Assembly: GCA_902586435.1 (NCBI GenBank)
Contig: CACIHJ010000003.1
Span: 1-64,000 of the forward strand
Direction of reading: 5' to 3'
Origin: an uncultured Bacteroidota bacterium
Lineage (GTDB): Bacteria; Bacteroidota; Bacteroidia; Flavobacteriales; Flavobacteriaceae
Length of the DNA: 64,000 nt
Shown: positions 11,313 through 20,207 of the stretch, one piece after another
Layout: each line of letters starts with the position of its first letter
Numbering within the stretch: the first letter of the stretch is position 1
Notes under the pieces: generated by a model
Database searches by the model: none
The model's input: the letters and a program-made list of their open reading frames with translations, nothing else
What the model was told of the DNA's origin: nothing
Translations under genes and position numbers: made by a program

Positions 11313-11693
11313 ATGAATATTCCAAAAGAATTAAAATATACTGAAGAACATGAATGGATAAGAATTGATGGAAATACTGCTACAATTGGTATTACTGATT
11401 TTGCTCAAGGTGAACTAGGAGATATAGTATATATTGATATTGATTCAATTGGGAATGAGCTTGATGGTAATGAAATTTTTGGGACCGTAGAAGCTGTTAA
11501 GACAGTTTCAGATCTATTCATGCCTATAAAGGGAAAAGTTTTGGAGATAAATTCAGACATAGAATCTACTCCAGAAATTGTTAATGAGGATCCTTATGGT
11601 AAAGGATGGATAATAAAAATTGAGATACATGAAGATCAAGATATTTCAAATCTTTTATCTGATGAAGAGTATAGAAATATGATAGATAATTAA
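11313..11693 (+). CDS. gcvH: Glycine cleavage system H protein
   Basis: EHEWIRIDGNTATIGITDFAQGELGDIVYIDI and lipoyl motif GTVEAVKTVSDL. Confidence 0.96.
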   Translation: MNIPKELKYTEEHEWIRIDGNTATIGITDFAQGELGDIVYIDIDSIGNELDGNEIFGTVEAVKTVSDLFMPIKGKVLEINSDIESTPEIVNEDPYGKGWIIKIEIHEDQDISNLLSDEEYRNMIDN

Positions 11694-11769
11694 AAAAATA
11701 TATATAGAATTAATTATAAGTATGAATTAATTATATTTTTTTATAGATTAGTACTTTAAAAATAATTTA

Positions 11770-12471
11770 ATGCAACTGAAGAAGAACCCTAAAGCTGATT
11801 TAAATAAAAACAGAAACCTTTATTTTGTTATAGGTCTTGCGTCTGTTTTGTTTATTACATGGCAAGCTATTGAATCAAAAACATACGAAACAAAGTATGA
11901 TTATGAAGCTTTAAATGTTAATGATGACGATGATGAAGAAATTCCAATTACTGAACAGTTAAAACAACCTCCACCACCTCCACCACCTCCACCAGCACCT
12001 GAAATTATTGAAGTTGTTGAGGATGAGGAAGAGGTAGAAGAGACTATTATTGAATCAACAGAGTCTGATGAGGAAATGGTTATAGAAGATATTGAGGTTG
12101 AAGACGAGTTTGATGACATTGAAGTTCCATTTGCAGTTATTGAAGATGTTCCAATTTATCCTGGTTGTGAAAGAGTTGCAAAATCTCAAAGAAGAACTTG
12201 CTTCCAAGATAAAATTAATCAACATATAAAAAGAAACTTTAGATATCCTGAAATTGCACAAGAGATGGGAATTCAGGGTAGAGTTTATGTAAACTTTATC
12301 ATTGGAAAAGATGGTGTAATTTCTAATGTTAGAATGAGGGGCCCTGATAAGAATCTTGAACAAGAGGCAGGGAGAATTATAGGTAGATTACCTCAGATGA
12401 CACCTGGAAAGCAGAGAGGTAGACCAGTAAGAGTTCCATTTAGTATTCCAATAACATTTAGACTTCAGTAG
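11770..12471 (+). CDS. Energy transducer TonB family protein
   Basis: N-terminal TM helix, Pro9 tract, TonB C-terminal domain (GRVYVNFIIGKDGVISNVRMRG...VPFSIPITFRLQ). Confidence 0.9.
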   Translation: MQLKKNPKADLNKNRNLYFVIGLASVLFITWQAIESKTYETKYDYEALNVNDDDDEEIPITEQLKQPPPPPPPPPAPEIIEVVEDEEEVEETIIESTESDEEMVIEDIEVEDEFDDIEVPFAVIEDVPIYPGCERVAKSQRRTCFQDKINQHIKRNFRYPEIAQEMGIQGRVYVNFIIGKDGVISNVRMRGPDKNLEQEAGRIIGRLPQMTPGKQRGRPVRVPFSIPITFRLQ

Positions 12472-12494
12472 TTACTAACCTGTTCTAAATTCAT

Positions 12495-12502
12495 TACTTT
12501 TG
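12495..12502 (+). promoter_or_regulatory. Bacteroidetes-type -7 element TACTTTTG upstream of ctaB
   Basis: Exact TAnnTTTG match in the tonB-ctaB intergenic gap. Confidence 0.4.
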
Positions 12503-12530
12503 TACACTAAATTTTAAATAGCATAAATTC

Positions 12531-13388
12531 ATGTTTAGTGCCGTTCTTGAGTTAACAAAATATAGACTCTCCATAAGTGTATTATTCTCATCTATTGCAG
12601 GATATTTAATAGCAATAAATACTTTTTCAATTGAAACTTTTATGCTTCTTATCTCTGGTGGATTTTTTCTTATAGGAGCATCAAATGGATTTAATCAGGT
12701 AATGGAAAAGCATACAGATGCTTTAATGGATAGAACTAAAAATCGTCCAATTCCAAGTGGAAGAATAGGCGCAAAATCTGCTACATTTATTTGTTTAGCT
12801 ATGATGCTAATAGGAATAATTTTATTATACCTTATTAATTTTAGAACTGCTTTTTTTGGTTTAATATCAGCTCTTATATATCTTTTTCTTTATACACCTC
12901 TTAAGTCTAAAACACCTCTATGTGTTTTTTTTGGAGCAATCCCAGGAGCAATTCCTTTTATGCTTGGATGGGTAGCTGCGACAAATAAATTTGGAATAGA
13001 GCCAGGGATATTATTTATGATCCAATTCTTTTGGCAGTTTCCTCACTTTTGGTCAATTGGATGGCTATCAGATGATGATTATAAAAAAGCAGGCTTAAAG
13101 ATGCTTCCAACAGGAAAAAAAGATAAATCTACTGCATTTCAAATAGTCTTTTATACTATCTGGACAATATTAGTCTCTCTAATTCCCTTATCAGGGTTTT
13201 CAGGCTCATTTACAATAAGTAATATATCTGGTTTATTAATTTTCTTAGCAGGACTATTTATGTTATCTAAATCTATAAACCTAATGTTATATATGAATAA
13301 TTTAAATGCTTCTAGACTTAAATATGCAAGTATCTTTTATTTAACTTTTATTCAAACTATATTTGTTCTCGATAAATTTATAGTCTAA
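12531..13388 (+). CDS. ctaB: Protohaem IX farnesyltransferase
   Basis: UbiA-type motifs (NGFNQVMEKHTDALMDRTKNRPIPSGRI, DDDYKKAGLKMLP) in an oxidase gene cluster. Confidence 0.93.
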   Translation: MFSAVLELTKYRLSISVLFSSIAGYLIAINTFSIETFMLLISGGFFLIGASNGFNQVMEKHTDALMDRTKNRPIPSGRIGAKSATFICLAMMLIGIILLYLINFRTAFFGLISALIYLFLYTPLKSKTPLCVFFGAIPGAIPFMLGWVAATNKFGIEPGILFMIQFFWQFPHFWSIGWLSDDDYKKAGLKMLPTGKKDKSTAFQIVFYTIWTILVSLIPLSGFSGSFTISNISGLLIFLAGLFMLSKSINLMLYMNNLNASRLKYASIFYLTFIQTIFVLDKFIV

Positions 13389-13999
13389 TGTCTGAAGTTG
13401 AAATAGTTTTGAAAAATAGAAAAGCTAAGAAGATGATGCTTTGGTTTGGAATGATTAGCATAACCATGACCTTTGCTGGACTAACAAGTGCTTTTATAGT
13501 TAGTAGTAGTAGACCTGATTGGTTAGATTCTTTCTCTCTACCATCATGGTTTTTAATCAGTACATTATCAATAGGGCTTAGCAGTATCTTCTTTCAGTTA
13601 GCAAAATTTAATTTGGATAAATATTTTACAAATCCTCTAAAAGATAGTTCTAATTTAAATACATTTAGAAAAAATATAAATATATATTTAAGCCTTACAG
13701 GGGTTCTAGCAATTATATTTGTTATTTCTCAATTTTTAGGCTTTGAAGAAATAATCTCACTTGGATTTTATTTTACAGGTCCAGGAAGTTCAGTTACTAC
13801 TTCTTATATTTACATTCTAGTTTTAGTCCACTTACTACATCTATTAGCAGGAATAATTGCTTTATCAGTAGTAATAATTAGATTCAACAATCAAAAATAT
13901 GACAATAGTAAATTAGGTTTTGAATTAGCATTAATATTCTGGCACTTTCTTGGAGCTTTATGGATATATTTATTCCTTTTTATTAAATACTTCAGCTAA
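13388..13999 (+). CDS. Cytochrome c oxidase subunit III (short paralogue)
   Basis: COX3-like helices, LVHLLHLLAGIIAL, FWHFLGALWIYLF. Confidence 0.85.
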   Translation: MSEVEIVLKNRKAKKMMLWFGMISITMTFAGLTSAFIVSSSRPDWLDSFSLPSWFLISTLSIGLSSIFFQLAKFNLDKYFTNPLKDSSNLNTFRKNINIYLSLTGVLAIIFVISQFLGFEEIISLGFYFTGPGSSVTTSYIYILVLVHLLHLLAGIIALSVVIIRFNNQKYDNSKLGFELALIFWHFLGALWIYLFLFIKYFS

Positions 14000-14014
14000 A
14001 ATATTATAAATTTG
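13997..14014 (+). promoter_or_regulatory. Putative promoter block taaaatattataaatttg containing -7 TAAATTTG
   Basis: TAnnTTTG at 14007-14014; the same 18-mer is upstream of tRNA-Gly at 55127-55144. Confidence 0.45.
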
Positions 14015-14035
14015 TACCGTAAAATTTTGCCCTAG

Positions 14036-15019
14036 ATGCAAGCATCATCAGCAATATCAGAGAAAACAACATCAGGTTCATGGGGAGGAGGTGAAAAACC
14101 CTTGGTTGCAGGTTATGGAAAGTTAATGATGTGGTGGTTTATTGTTTCTGATGCTTTAACTTTTTCTGGATTTCTTGTTGCATATGGTTTTTCAAGATTT
14201 AAGAATATTGACTCTTGGCCAATAGCTGATGAAGTATTTACTCATTTTCCATTTCTACATGGAGTAGATGCTCCAATGTATTACGTTGCATTGATGACAT
14301 TTATTCTAATTTTTTCTTCTGTTACAATGGTTTTGGCTGTTGATGCCGGTCATCATAATAATAAAAATAGGGTAGCATTTTATATGCTACTTACAATAAT
14401 AGGTGGAGCAGTCTTTGTTGGATCACAGGCTTGGGAATGGAAAAATTTTATTAAAGGAGAGTATGGGGCAGTTGAGCTTCAAACTGGAAAGATCTTACAA
14501 TTCTATGATCTTGAAAAAAACAAAAGAATACCTATAGATGAATTTGCTGTATCTCTAACTCAAGAGAGACTTACACATGAAGACAATGTTGGATTGTGGT
14601 ATGTTGAAGAGTCAAAATTGCCTGAAATAACTTTAGATGAGGTTTTAGAAGGGTTTAATCGTAATCCAAATATTACTGTTAGACTTGAAGCAATTGATGA
14701 AAAGGGAAAGAAAATTATCTTAAATAGAGAAGAAGCAGAATCAACTATAAGTTCAGCAACAAGGGTAGTTAAGGGTGCTAACTTATATAGAAATGAATAT
14801 GGTAATCCACTATTTGCCGATTTCTTTTTCTTCATTACAGGATTCCATGGTTTTCATGTTTTCTCAGGAGTCATCATAAATATTATCATTTTTATAAATG
14901 TGCTACTAGGTACATATGAGAAAAGAGGGCATTATGACATGGTTGAGAAAGTAGGCCTTTACTGGCACTTTGTAGATTTAGTATGGGTATTTGTATTTAC
15001 ATTCTTTTATTTAGTATAA
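14036..15019 (+). CDS. Cytochrome c oxidase subunit III (long paralogue)
   Basis: GFHGFHVFSGVIINI, YWHFVDLVWVFVFTFFYLV; long hydrophilic insert in the middle. Confidence 0.9.
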   Translation: MQASSAISEKTTSGSWGGGEKPLVAGYGKLMMWWFIVSDALTFSGFLVAYGFSRFKNIDSWPIADEVFTHFPFLHGVDAPMYYVALMTFILIFSSVTMVLAVDAGHHNNKNRVAFYMLLTIIGGAVFVGSQAWEWKNFIKGEYGAVELQTGKILQFYDLEKNKRIPIDEFAVSLTQERLTHEDNVGLWYVEESKLPEITLDEVLEGFNRNPNITVRLEAIDEKGKKIILNREEAESTISSATRVVKGANLYRNEYGNPLFADFFFFITGFHGFHVFSGVIINIIIFINVLLGTYEKRGHYDMVEKVGLYWHFVDLVWVFVFTFFYLV

Positions 15020-15020
15020 T

Positions 15021-15404
15021 ATGGCAGAACATTTACATAAATTAGAAATTTTTAGAGGACTAATAAAGTTTAAATCAAATCAACAAAAGATATGGGGAGT
15101 CCTTATATTTCTTTCTATTGTAACTGCAGTTGAGGTAGCGCTTGGTATACTTAAACCAGAAATATTATTAAATAAGTTTCTTGGCCTTAAATTAATAAAT
15201 TGGATGTTTATTATAATGACTATTATTAAAGCATATTATATTACTTGGGATTTTATGCATATCAGAGATGAAAAGTCATTCCTTAAAAACACTATAGTTG
15301 TCCCCTTGCTAATTTTGATTCCATTCCTGCTCTTCATTTTATTAGTTGAAGGATCATATATTTTTGATGTAATGTTAGGTGGATTTAAAAGCTGGAATTT
15401 TTGA
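15021..15404 (+). CDS. Cytochrome c oxidase subunit IV-like protein
   Basis: 127 aa, three TM segments, AYYITWDFMHIRDE motif, directly after subunit III. Confidence 0.8.
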   Translation: MAEHLHKLEIFRGLIKFKSNQQKIWGVLIFLSIVTAVEVALGILKPEILLNKFLGLKLINWMFIIMTIIKAYYITWDFMHIRDEKSFLKNTIVVPLLILIPFLLFILLVEGSYIFDVMLGGFKSWNF

Positions 15405-16060
15405 TGAAAAAAAGTATTCAGAAGTATTTAATTCTTAGCTTCCTTTTCTTTTTCCCAATCTTTATATATATTTTTCTAGCTTCAGGAATAAACAATTTTG
15501 CAAAACTTCCTATTCTAACAAAAAGTGTTTTGGATATTGAAAATATAAAAGGGAATGAGCAAGGGATAACACTAAAAGATAATATATCAATCCTTGGTTT
15601 TTGGGGGGGAGATATTAACTTGAGAAAATCAGAAGCATTAAATTTGAATCAAAAAATTTATAAAAGATTTTATAAGTTTGAGGACTTCCAATTTGTATTT
15701 CTAACTACAAAAGATCAAGAAGAAAATATCAAAAATCTTAAAGAAGAATTAACAAGAGGAGTCGGAACAGATCTCCAAAGATGGAACTTTATTTTTACTG
15801 ATGATAATGAAATACAAAAGATTTACAATAGTCTTGCTACAGATATTAAGTTATCAGAAGAAAATAGCACACCTTATGTGTTTATAATTGACAGATATCT
15901 AAATCTTCGAGGCAGAGATGATGATGAGGATATTGGAAAATTATATGGTTTTAATGCTGAGTCTGTAGCAGAGATAAATAATAAAATGGTTGATGATGTT
16001 AAAATTATTTTAGCTGAATATCGACTTGCTTTAAAGAAAAATGATTCTTTATTTAAATGA
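15404..16060 (+). CDS. Membrane-anchored SCO/thioredoxin-fold-like protein lacking cysteines
   Basis: N-terminal TM; ISILGFWGG...FQFVFLTTK...PYVFIIDRYLNLRGR pattern resembles SCO; no Cys in the translation; next gene is a normal SCO. ATG at 15404 preferred over TTG at 15401. Confidence 0.6.
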   Translation: MKKSIQKYLILSFLFFFPIFIYIFLASGINNFAKLPILTKSVLDIENIKGNEQGITLKDNISILGFWGGDINLRKSEALNLNQKIYKRFYKFEDFQFVFLTTKDQEENIKNLKEELTRGVGTDLQRWNFIFTDDNEIQKIYNSLATDIKLSEENSTPYVFIIDRYLNLRGRDDDEDIGKLYGFNAESVAEINNKMVDDVKIILAEYRLALKKNDSLFK

Positions 16061-16758
16061 AAAAAATAGGTAAAAAAAATATTGGCCTTTTAATAATTAT
16101 TATTCTTTTTGGAATCTATTCAGTACCAAAGATTATAGATAGATTGTCAAATGAAAACGTTATAGATACTAATCGGCTTCATCAAAAAGAAGAATTGTCT
16201 TTCCTTAAAATTGATGGAAAAGACAGGAAGGTTCCAGATTTTGTTCTAACTAATCAAGATTCTCTTTTTATAAGTAATGATGACCTTTTAGGTAAAGTTT
16301 ATGTTTTAGAGTTTTTCTTTAGTAGATGTCCTGATATCTGTATAGAAATGAATAAGAATATGAAAAAATTGGATGATACATTTGGTGATCTAGATGATTT
16401 TGGGATTGTCTCTATTACAATAGACCCTTATCATGATACTCCAATTATTTTAAAAAAATATTCTGAAAATTTGGAGGTGAAATCTAAAGATTGGCATTTC
16501 TTGACTGGAGAGCGTGATTATATTTATGATTTAGCAAATAATGGTTTTAATATATATGCTAATGAAAATCCTAATTTTGCAGGAGGGTTTGAACATCAAG
16601 GATATTTTGCACTAATTGACAAGCAAGGCTACATTAGATCTAGAAATGATGATTATGGTAATCCACTTTTATATTATCTTGGTATAAATGATGAGAACAT
16701 AGATTTACAAGGAATCGATATGCTGGAATATGATATTAAAAAATTAATTGATGAATAA
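16057..16758 (+). CDS. SCO1/SenC family oxidase assembly protein
   Basis: CPDIC (CxxxC) and distal His in GGFEHQGYFALIDKQGYIRSR. Confidence 0.9.
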   Translation: MKKIGKKNIGLLIIIILFGIYSVPKIIDRLSNENVIDTNRLHQKEELSFLKIDGKDRKVPDFVLTNQDSLFISNDDLLGKVYVLEFFFSRCPDICIEMNKNMKKLDDTFGDLDDFGIVSITIDPYHDTPIILKKYSENLEVKSKDWHFLTGERDYIYDLANNGFNIYANENPNFAGGFEHQGYFALIDKQGYIRSRNDDYGNPLLYYLGINDENIDLQGIDMLEYDIKKLIDE

Positions 16759-17290
16759 ACCTGAAACAACATCTAATAACAAATTAAAGTATAGAGGTTT
16801 AATAATACTTATTTCAGTTCTAATTCCTGCTGTTGTAGTTGTTCTATTATTCGTTAGAATTGAGTCTATTCCTCCTTTAACTTTTCTGCCTCCAATATAT
16901 GCTTCTATTAATGGTCTAACAGCATTACTTTTAATCCTGGCATATAGATCAATACTAAAGAAAAATGTAAAGAGACATGAGTTGTTAATGAAAGTCTCAA
17001 TTGGTTTATCTGTTGTTTTTCTTGTAATGTATGTTCTGTACCATATGACAACAGATCCAACACCTTTTGGAGGAGAGGGCTTTATTAGATATGTCTACTT
17101 TTTTATCTTAATAACACATATAACTCTTTCTGTCTTTATCATTCCAATGGTTCTAGTAACTTATGTTAGAGCTATATCTAAGATGTTTGAAAAGCATAAA
17201 AAAATAGCTAGGATTACTTTTCCAATTTGGTTATATATTGCAGTAACTGGAGTAATTGTATACCTAATGATCTCACCTTATTATACCTAA
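16751..17290 (+). CDS. DUF420 family membrane protein
   Basis: TM-rich protein downstream of SCO; ATG at 16751 preferred over TTG at 16748. Confidence 0.8.
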   Translation: MNKPETTSNNKLKYRGLIILISVLIPAVVVVLLFVRIESIPPLTFLPPIYASINGLTALLLILAYRSILKKNVKRHELLMKVSIGLSVVFLVMYVLYHMTTDPTPFGGEGFIRYVYFFILITHITLSVFIIPMVLVTYVRAISKMFEKHKKIARITFPIWLYIAVTGVIVYLMISPYYT

Positions 17291-17292
17291 TA

Positions 17293-17508
17293 ATGAAAAA
17301 AATCCTTTTTACTATAATATTGTTTTTGATTTTTAGTGCAGAATCATATTCTCAATGTTCTATGTTAAGCGCTATAATGGAATCAGAACAGGCTTATGAC
17401 TCAGCAAAGAGTCTTAATAATGGAATAGTATACTTAATGGCTCTCCCATATATTATGGTACTTGTAATAATATGGATTATTTATAATACTAATAAGGTCA
17501 AACAATAA
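17293..17508 (+). CDS. Small secreted/membrane protein of the oxidase assembly cluster
   Basis: Signal peptide then CSMLSAIMESEQAYDSAKSLNNGIVYLMALPYIMVLVIIWIIY; ATG at 17293 directly after the DUF420 stop (track start 17227 is inside DUF420). Confidence 0.65.
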   Translation: MKKILFTIILFLIFSAESYSQCSMLSAIMESEQAYDSAKSLNNGIVYLMALPYIMVLVIIWIIYNTNKVKQ

Positions 17509-17528
17509 AATATTTTTAAAAAAATGTG

Positions 17529-17576
17529 ATGTAACGTTTGCTTCTCATTAAAAAAAATGATAAGTTTGCGTTACAT
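17529..17576 (+). promoter_or_regulatory. Imperfect inverted repeat overlapping a putative -33/-7 promoter
   Basis: Arms 17529-17549 and 17556-17576 pair at 16 of 21 positions, 6-nt A loop. TTTG at 17537-17540 and TAAGTTTG at 17561-17568 with a 20-nt spacer. Confidence 0.6.
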
Positions 17577-17595
17577 TAATATAAAATAAATAAAT

Positions 17596-18009
17596 ATGGA
17601 GAATATTTTAGAAGGATTAGGAATACTTATTCCAATAATAGGAGTATCCCTTCCTGCAATAATTATCTTGATTGTATTTGCCTATGAATCAAGAAATAAA
17701 AAAAAGAAATATGATACTATTATTGAAGTATCAAAAAACATTAGTGATCCTGAAGAAATTAGAAATCTTATTAAAGGCTTGGAGGATAACCAAAAAAAAT
17801 CACCTATTGATCTAAGAAGAAGTGGAGTTATAACCATTTTCGTTGGAGCTGGTTTATTTATGCTTGGCTGGATAGCGATAGGTGGAATTTTAGAAGGCGT
17901 AGGAGCATTAGTTGCCTTAATTGGAATAGGCCAGATGGTTGCAGGATATATTTATCCAAATCAATCGGAAGAAATTAATAAAGTAGTAGAGGAGTTTGAG
18001 AAAAAATAA
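17596..18009 (+). CDS. Small membrane protein (DUF6249-like), function unknown
   Basis: 137 aa; N-terminal TM, KKKKYDTIIEVSKN linker, two further TM segments (GAGLFMLGWIAIGGILEGVGALVALIGIGQMVAGYIYP). Confidence 0.65.
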   Translation: MENILEGLGILIPIIGVSLPAIIILIVFAYESRNKKKKYDTIIEVSKNISDPEEIRNLIKGLEDNQKKSPIDLRRSGVITIFVGAGLFMLGWIAIGGILEGVGALVALIGIGQMVAGYIYPNQSEEINKVVEEFEKK

Positions 18010-18018
18010 AAATAAAGT

Positions 18019-18231
18019 TTGGGAAGGAATCATCAAAAACTTAAAAATAATCTTGAGGAACTTAGAAGATCTGCTGGCTTAACTCAAAAAGAGCTTTCAG
18101 AGAGTGCAGGGGTTTCAAGAAAAAGTATAAATGCAATTGAAAATGGAATTTATATTCCATCAACTCTTCTTGCTCTTAAAATAGCAAAAACTTTAAAATG
18201 TAATGTTGAAGATATCTTTCAAATCCCTTAA
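18019..18231 (+). CDS. Small XRE-family HTH transcriptional regulator
   Basis: LEELRRSAGLTQKELSESAGVSRKSINAIENGIYIPSTLLALKIAKTLKCNVEDIF; apparent TTG start. Confidence 0.85.
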   Translation: MGRNHQKLKNNLEELRRSAGLTQKELSESAGVSRKSINAIENGIYIPSTLLALKIAKTLKCNVEDIFQIP

Positions 18232-18286
18232 AATAGTTATCTATGGAGTGGTCTAATAAATATAATTTAATTAATTTCGCCTTGTT

Positions 18287-18985
18287 TTGATTGAGATAAA
18301 GAATTTACATAAGTCTTATGAAATGGGGGCTAATTCACTGCATGTTTTAAAAGGAATTAATTTTTCTGTAAAAGATGGAGAGTTAGTTGCTATCATGGGA
18401 TCTTCAGGATCTGGTAAATCAACACTTCTAAATATTTTAGGAATGCTTGATACTGCTGATGCTGGAACTTATCATCTTGATAATATAAAAATTGCAAATA
18501 TGGATGAGACCAAGGCTGCAAACTATAGAAATAAATTTTTAGGATTTGTTTTTCAATCATTTAATTTAATTAATTATAAAGATGCCCTAGAGAACGTTGC
18601 TTTGCCACTTTATTATCAGGGTCTACCAAGAAAAGATAGGCAAAAAGTAGGATTAGAATATCTTGATAAAGTTGGACTTAAAGAATGGTCAGATCATCTT
18701 CCGAGTGAGCTCTCAGGTGGACAGAAACAAAGGGTAGCAATTGCACGAGCGATGGCATCAAACCCAAAAGTTCTTCTTGCTGATGAACCAACAGGTGCTC
18801 TAGATTCAACAACATCAAGAGAAGTAATGGCTTTAATACAAAGAATAAATAATGAAGGAAAAACCATTCTTGTTGTAACCCATGAAAATGATATTGCTAA
18901 TATGTGTAAAAGAATTGTACACCTTAAAGATGGAATTATAGTAGAGGATAAAAAAATTAAACAAAATATAATTAAAGATGTTTAA
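18287..18985 (+). CDS. ABC transporter ATP-binding protein (MacB/LolD type)
   Basis: GSSGSGKSTLLNILG, ELSGGQKQRVAIARAMASNPKVLLADEPTGALDS; TTG start. Confidence 0.93.
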   Translation: MIEIKNLHKSYEMGANSLHVLKGINFSVKDGELVAIMGSSGSGKSTLLNILGMLDTADAGTYHLDNIKIANMDETKAANYRNKFLGFVFQSFNLINYKDALENVALPLYYQGLPRKDRQKVGLEYLDKVGLKEWSDHLPSELSGGQKQRVAIARAMASNPKVLLADEPTGALDSTTSREVMALIQRINNEGKTILVVTHENDIANMCKRIVHLKDGIIVEDKKIKQNIIKDV

Positions 18986-20207
18986 TGCAGAGCGCTGGAT
19001 TGAGATTTTTCAATCTATTAGAAAAAATAAATTAAGAGCTGTATTATCTGGCTTTACAGTATCTCTAGGAATACTTCTATTTATTATACTTTTTGGCCTT
19101 GGAGAAGGATTAAAGAATTCATATAAAGATTTATTTTTAGATCAATCAAATAATGTAGTTTTTGTTTTTCCTGGGAAAACAACTAAGCCTTTTGGGGGTT
19201 TTAAATCAAATAGAAGAATAGAGTTTGACAATTCTGATATTAAAGAAATCAGTCAACAATTTGCTTCAAGAATTGAATATATAAATCCAAGAATAAGATT
19301 TGGTGGTAGAATTACATATAAGCTGGAATCTTACGACTTTTCTCTTCAAGCAGTTGCGCCTTCTAATCAATATATCGAAAATCATATTTTAATGAAAGGA
19401 AGGTATCTAAATGAAAAAGATATTAAAGAAAAATCTAAAGTAGCTGTAATAGGTAGACTTGTTGCAAGAGATATTTTTAAAGAAGAAGATCCTATTGGAA
19501 AATTCATTAATATAGGTAGCAGAGCATATAAAGTTATTGGAGTTTTTCAAGATAGAGGGGGGGATGTAGAAGAAAGCTATCTGTTTATACCCTATACCAC
19601 ACGTCAACAAATTTTAATGGGTTCAGATAAAATAGGTGACATTGTATTAACTTTTAACCCTGAAATAGGAGCTTCTGGTGCAGTTAAGTTAGGAGATGAT
19701 ATAAAGAAATTTTTAAAAGAAAAAAAATCAATTGATCCAACTGATCCAAGTGGTTTATTTATAAGAAATGTAGCAGATGAATTTGAAAGATCAATGCAAT
19801 TTGCAAGTGTACTTCAAATTATAGTAGCATTTGTTGGTATTGGTACATTAATTGCCGGAATAATAGGTATATCTAACATAATGGTATTTATAGTCAAGGA
19901 AAGAACTAAAGAACTAGGAATCAGGAAAGCATTAGGAGCATCTCCAAGTGAGATAATAAAAATGATTTTGACTGAATCAATCTTTATAACTGCAGTTTCT
20001 GGTTTTCTTGGAATGGCTGGAGGAATTTTATTATTGAATTCAGTGGATACTGGACTTTACGACTATTTCATAACAAGACCGGGGGTAAACTTTAGTCTAG
20101 CAATAACAGCAACTATAGTATTAATTGTTTTTGGTGTTATAGCAGGTTATATTCCTGCAAAAAGAGCTGCTCAAATAAAACCAATTGTTGCCTTAAGAGA
20201 TGAATAG
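18978..20207 (+). CDS. ABC transporter permease (MacB_PCD/FtsX type)
   Basis: N-terminal TM, periplasmic domain, KERTKELGIRKALGASPSEI. Confidence 0.9.
   Translation: MFNAERWIEIFQSIRKNKLRAVLSGFTVSLGILLFIILFGLGEGLKNSYKDLFLDQSNNVVFVFPGKTTKPFGGFKSNRRIEFDNSDIKEISQQFASRIEYINPRIRFGGRITYKLESYDFSLQAVAPSNQYIENHILMKGRYLNEKDIKEKSKVAVIGRLVARDIFKEEDPIGKFINIGSRAYKVIGVFQDRGGDVEESYLFIPYTTRQQILMGSDKIGDIVLTFNPEIGASGAVKLGDDIKKFLKEKKSIDPTDPSGLFIRNVADEFERSMQFASVLQIIVAFVGIGTLIAGIIGISNIMVFIVKERTKELGIRKALGASPSEIIKMILTESIFITAVSGFLGMAGGILLLNSVDTGLYDYFITRPGVNFSLAITATIVLIVFGVIAGYIPAKRAAQIKPIVALRDE

Noticed and set aside
11901-12119. Antisense ORF with poly-Gly and poly-Ser
   Set aside because: Antisense of the TonB Pro-rich and acidic linker.
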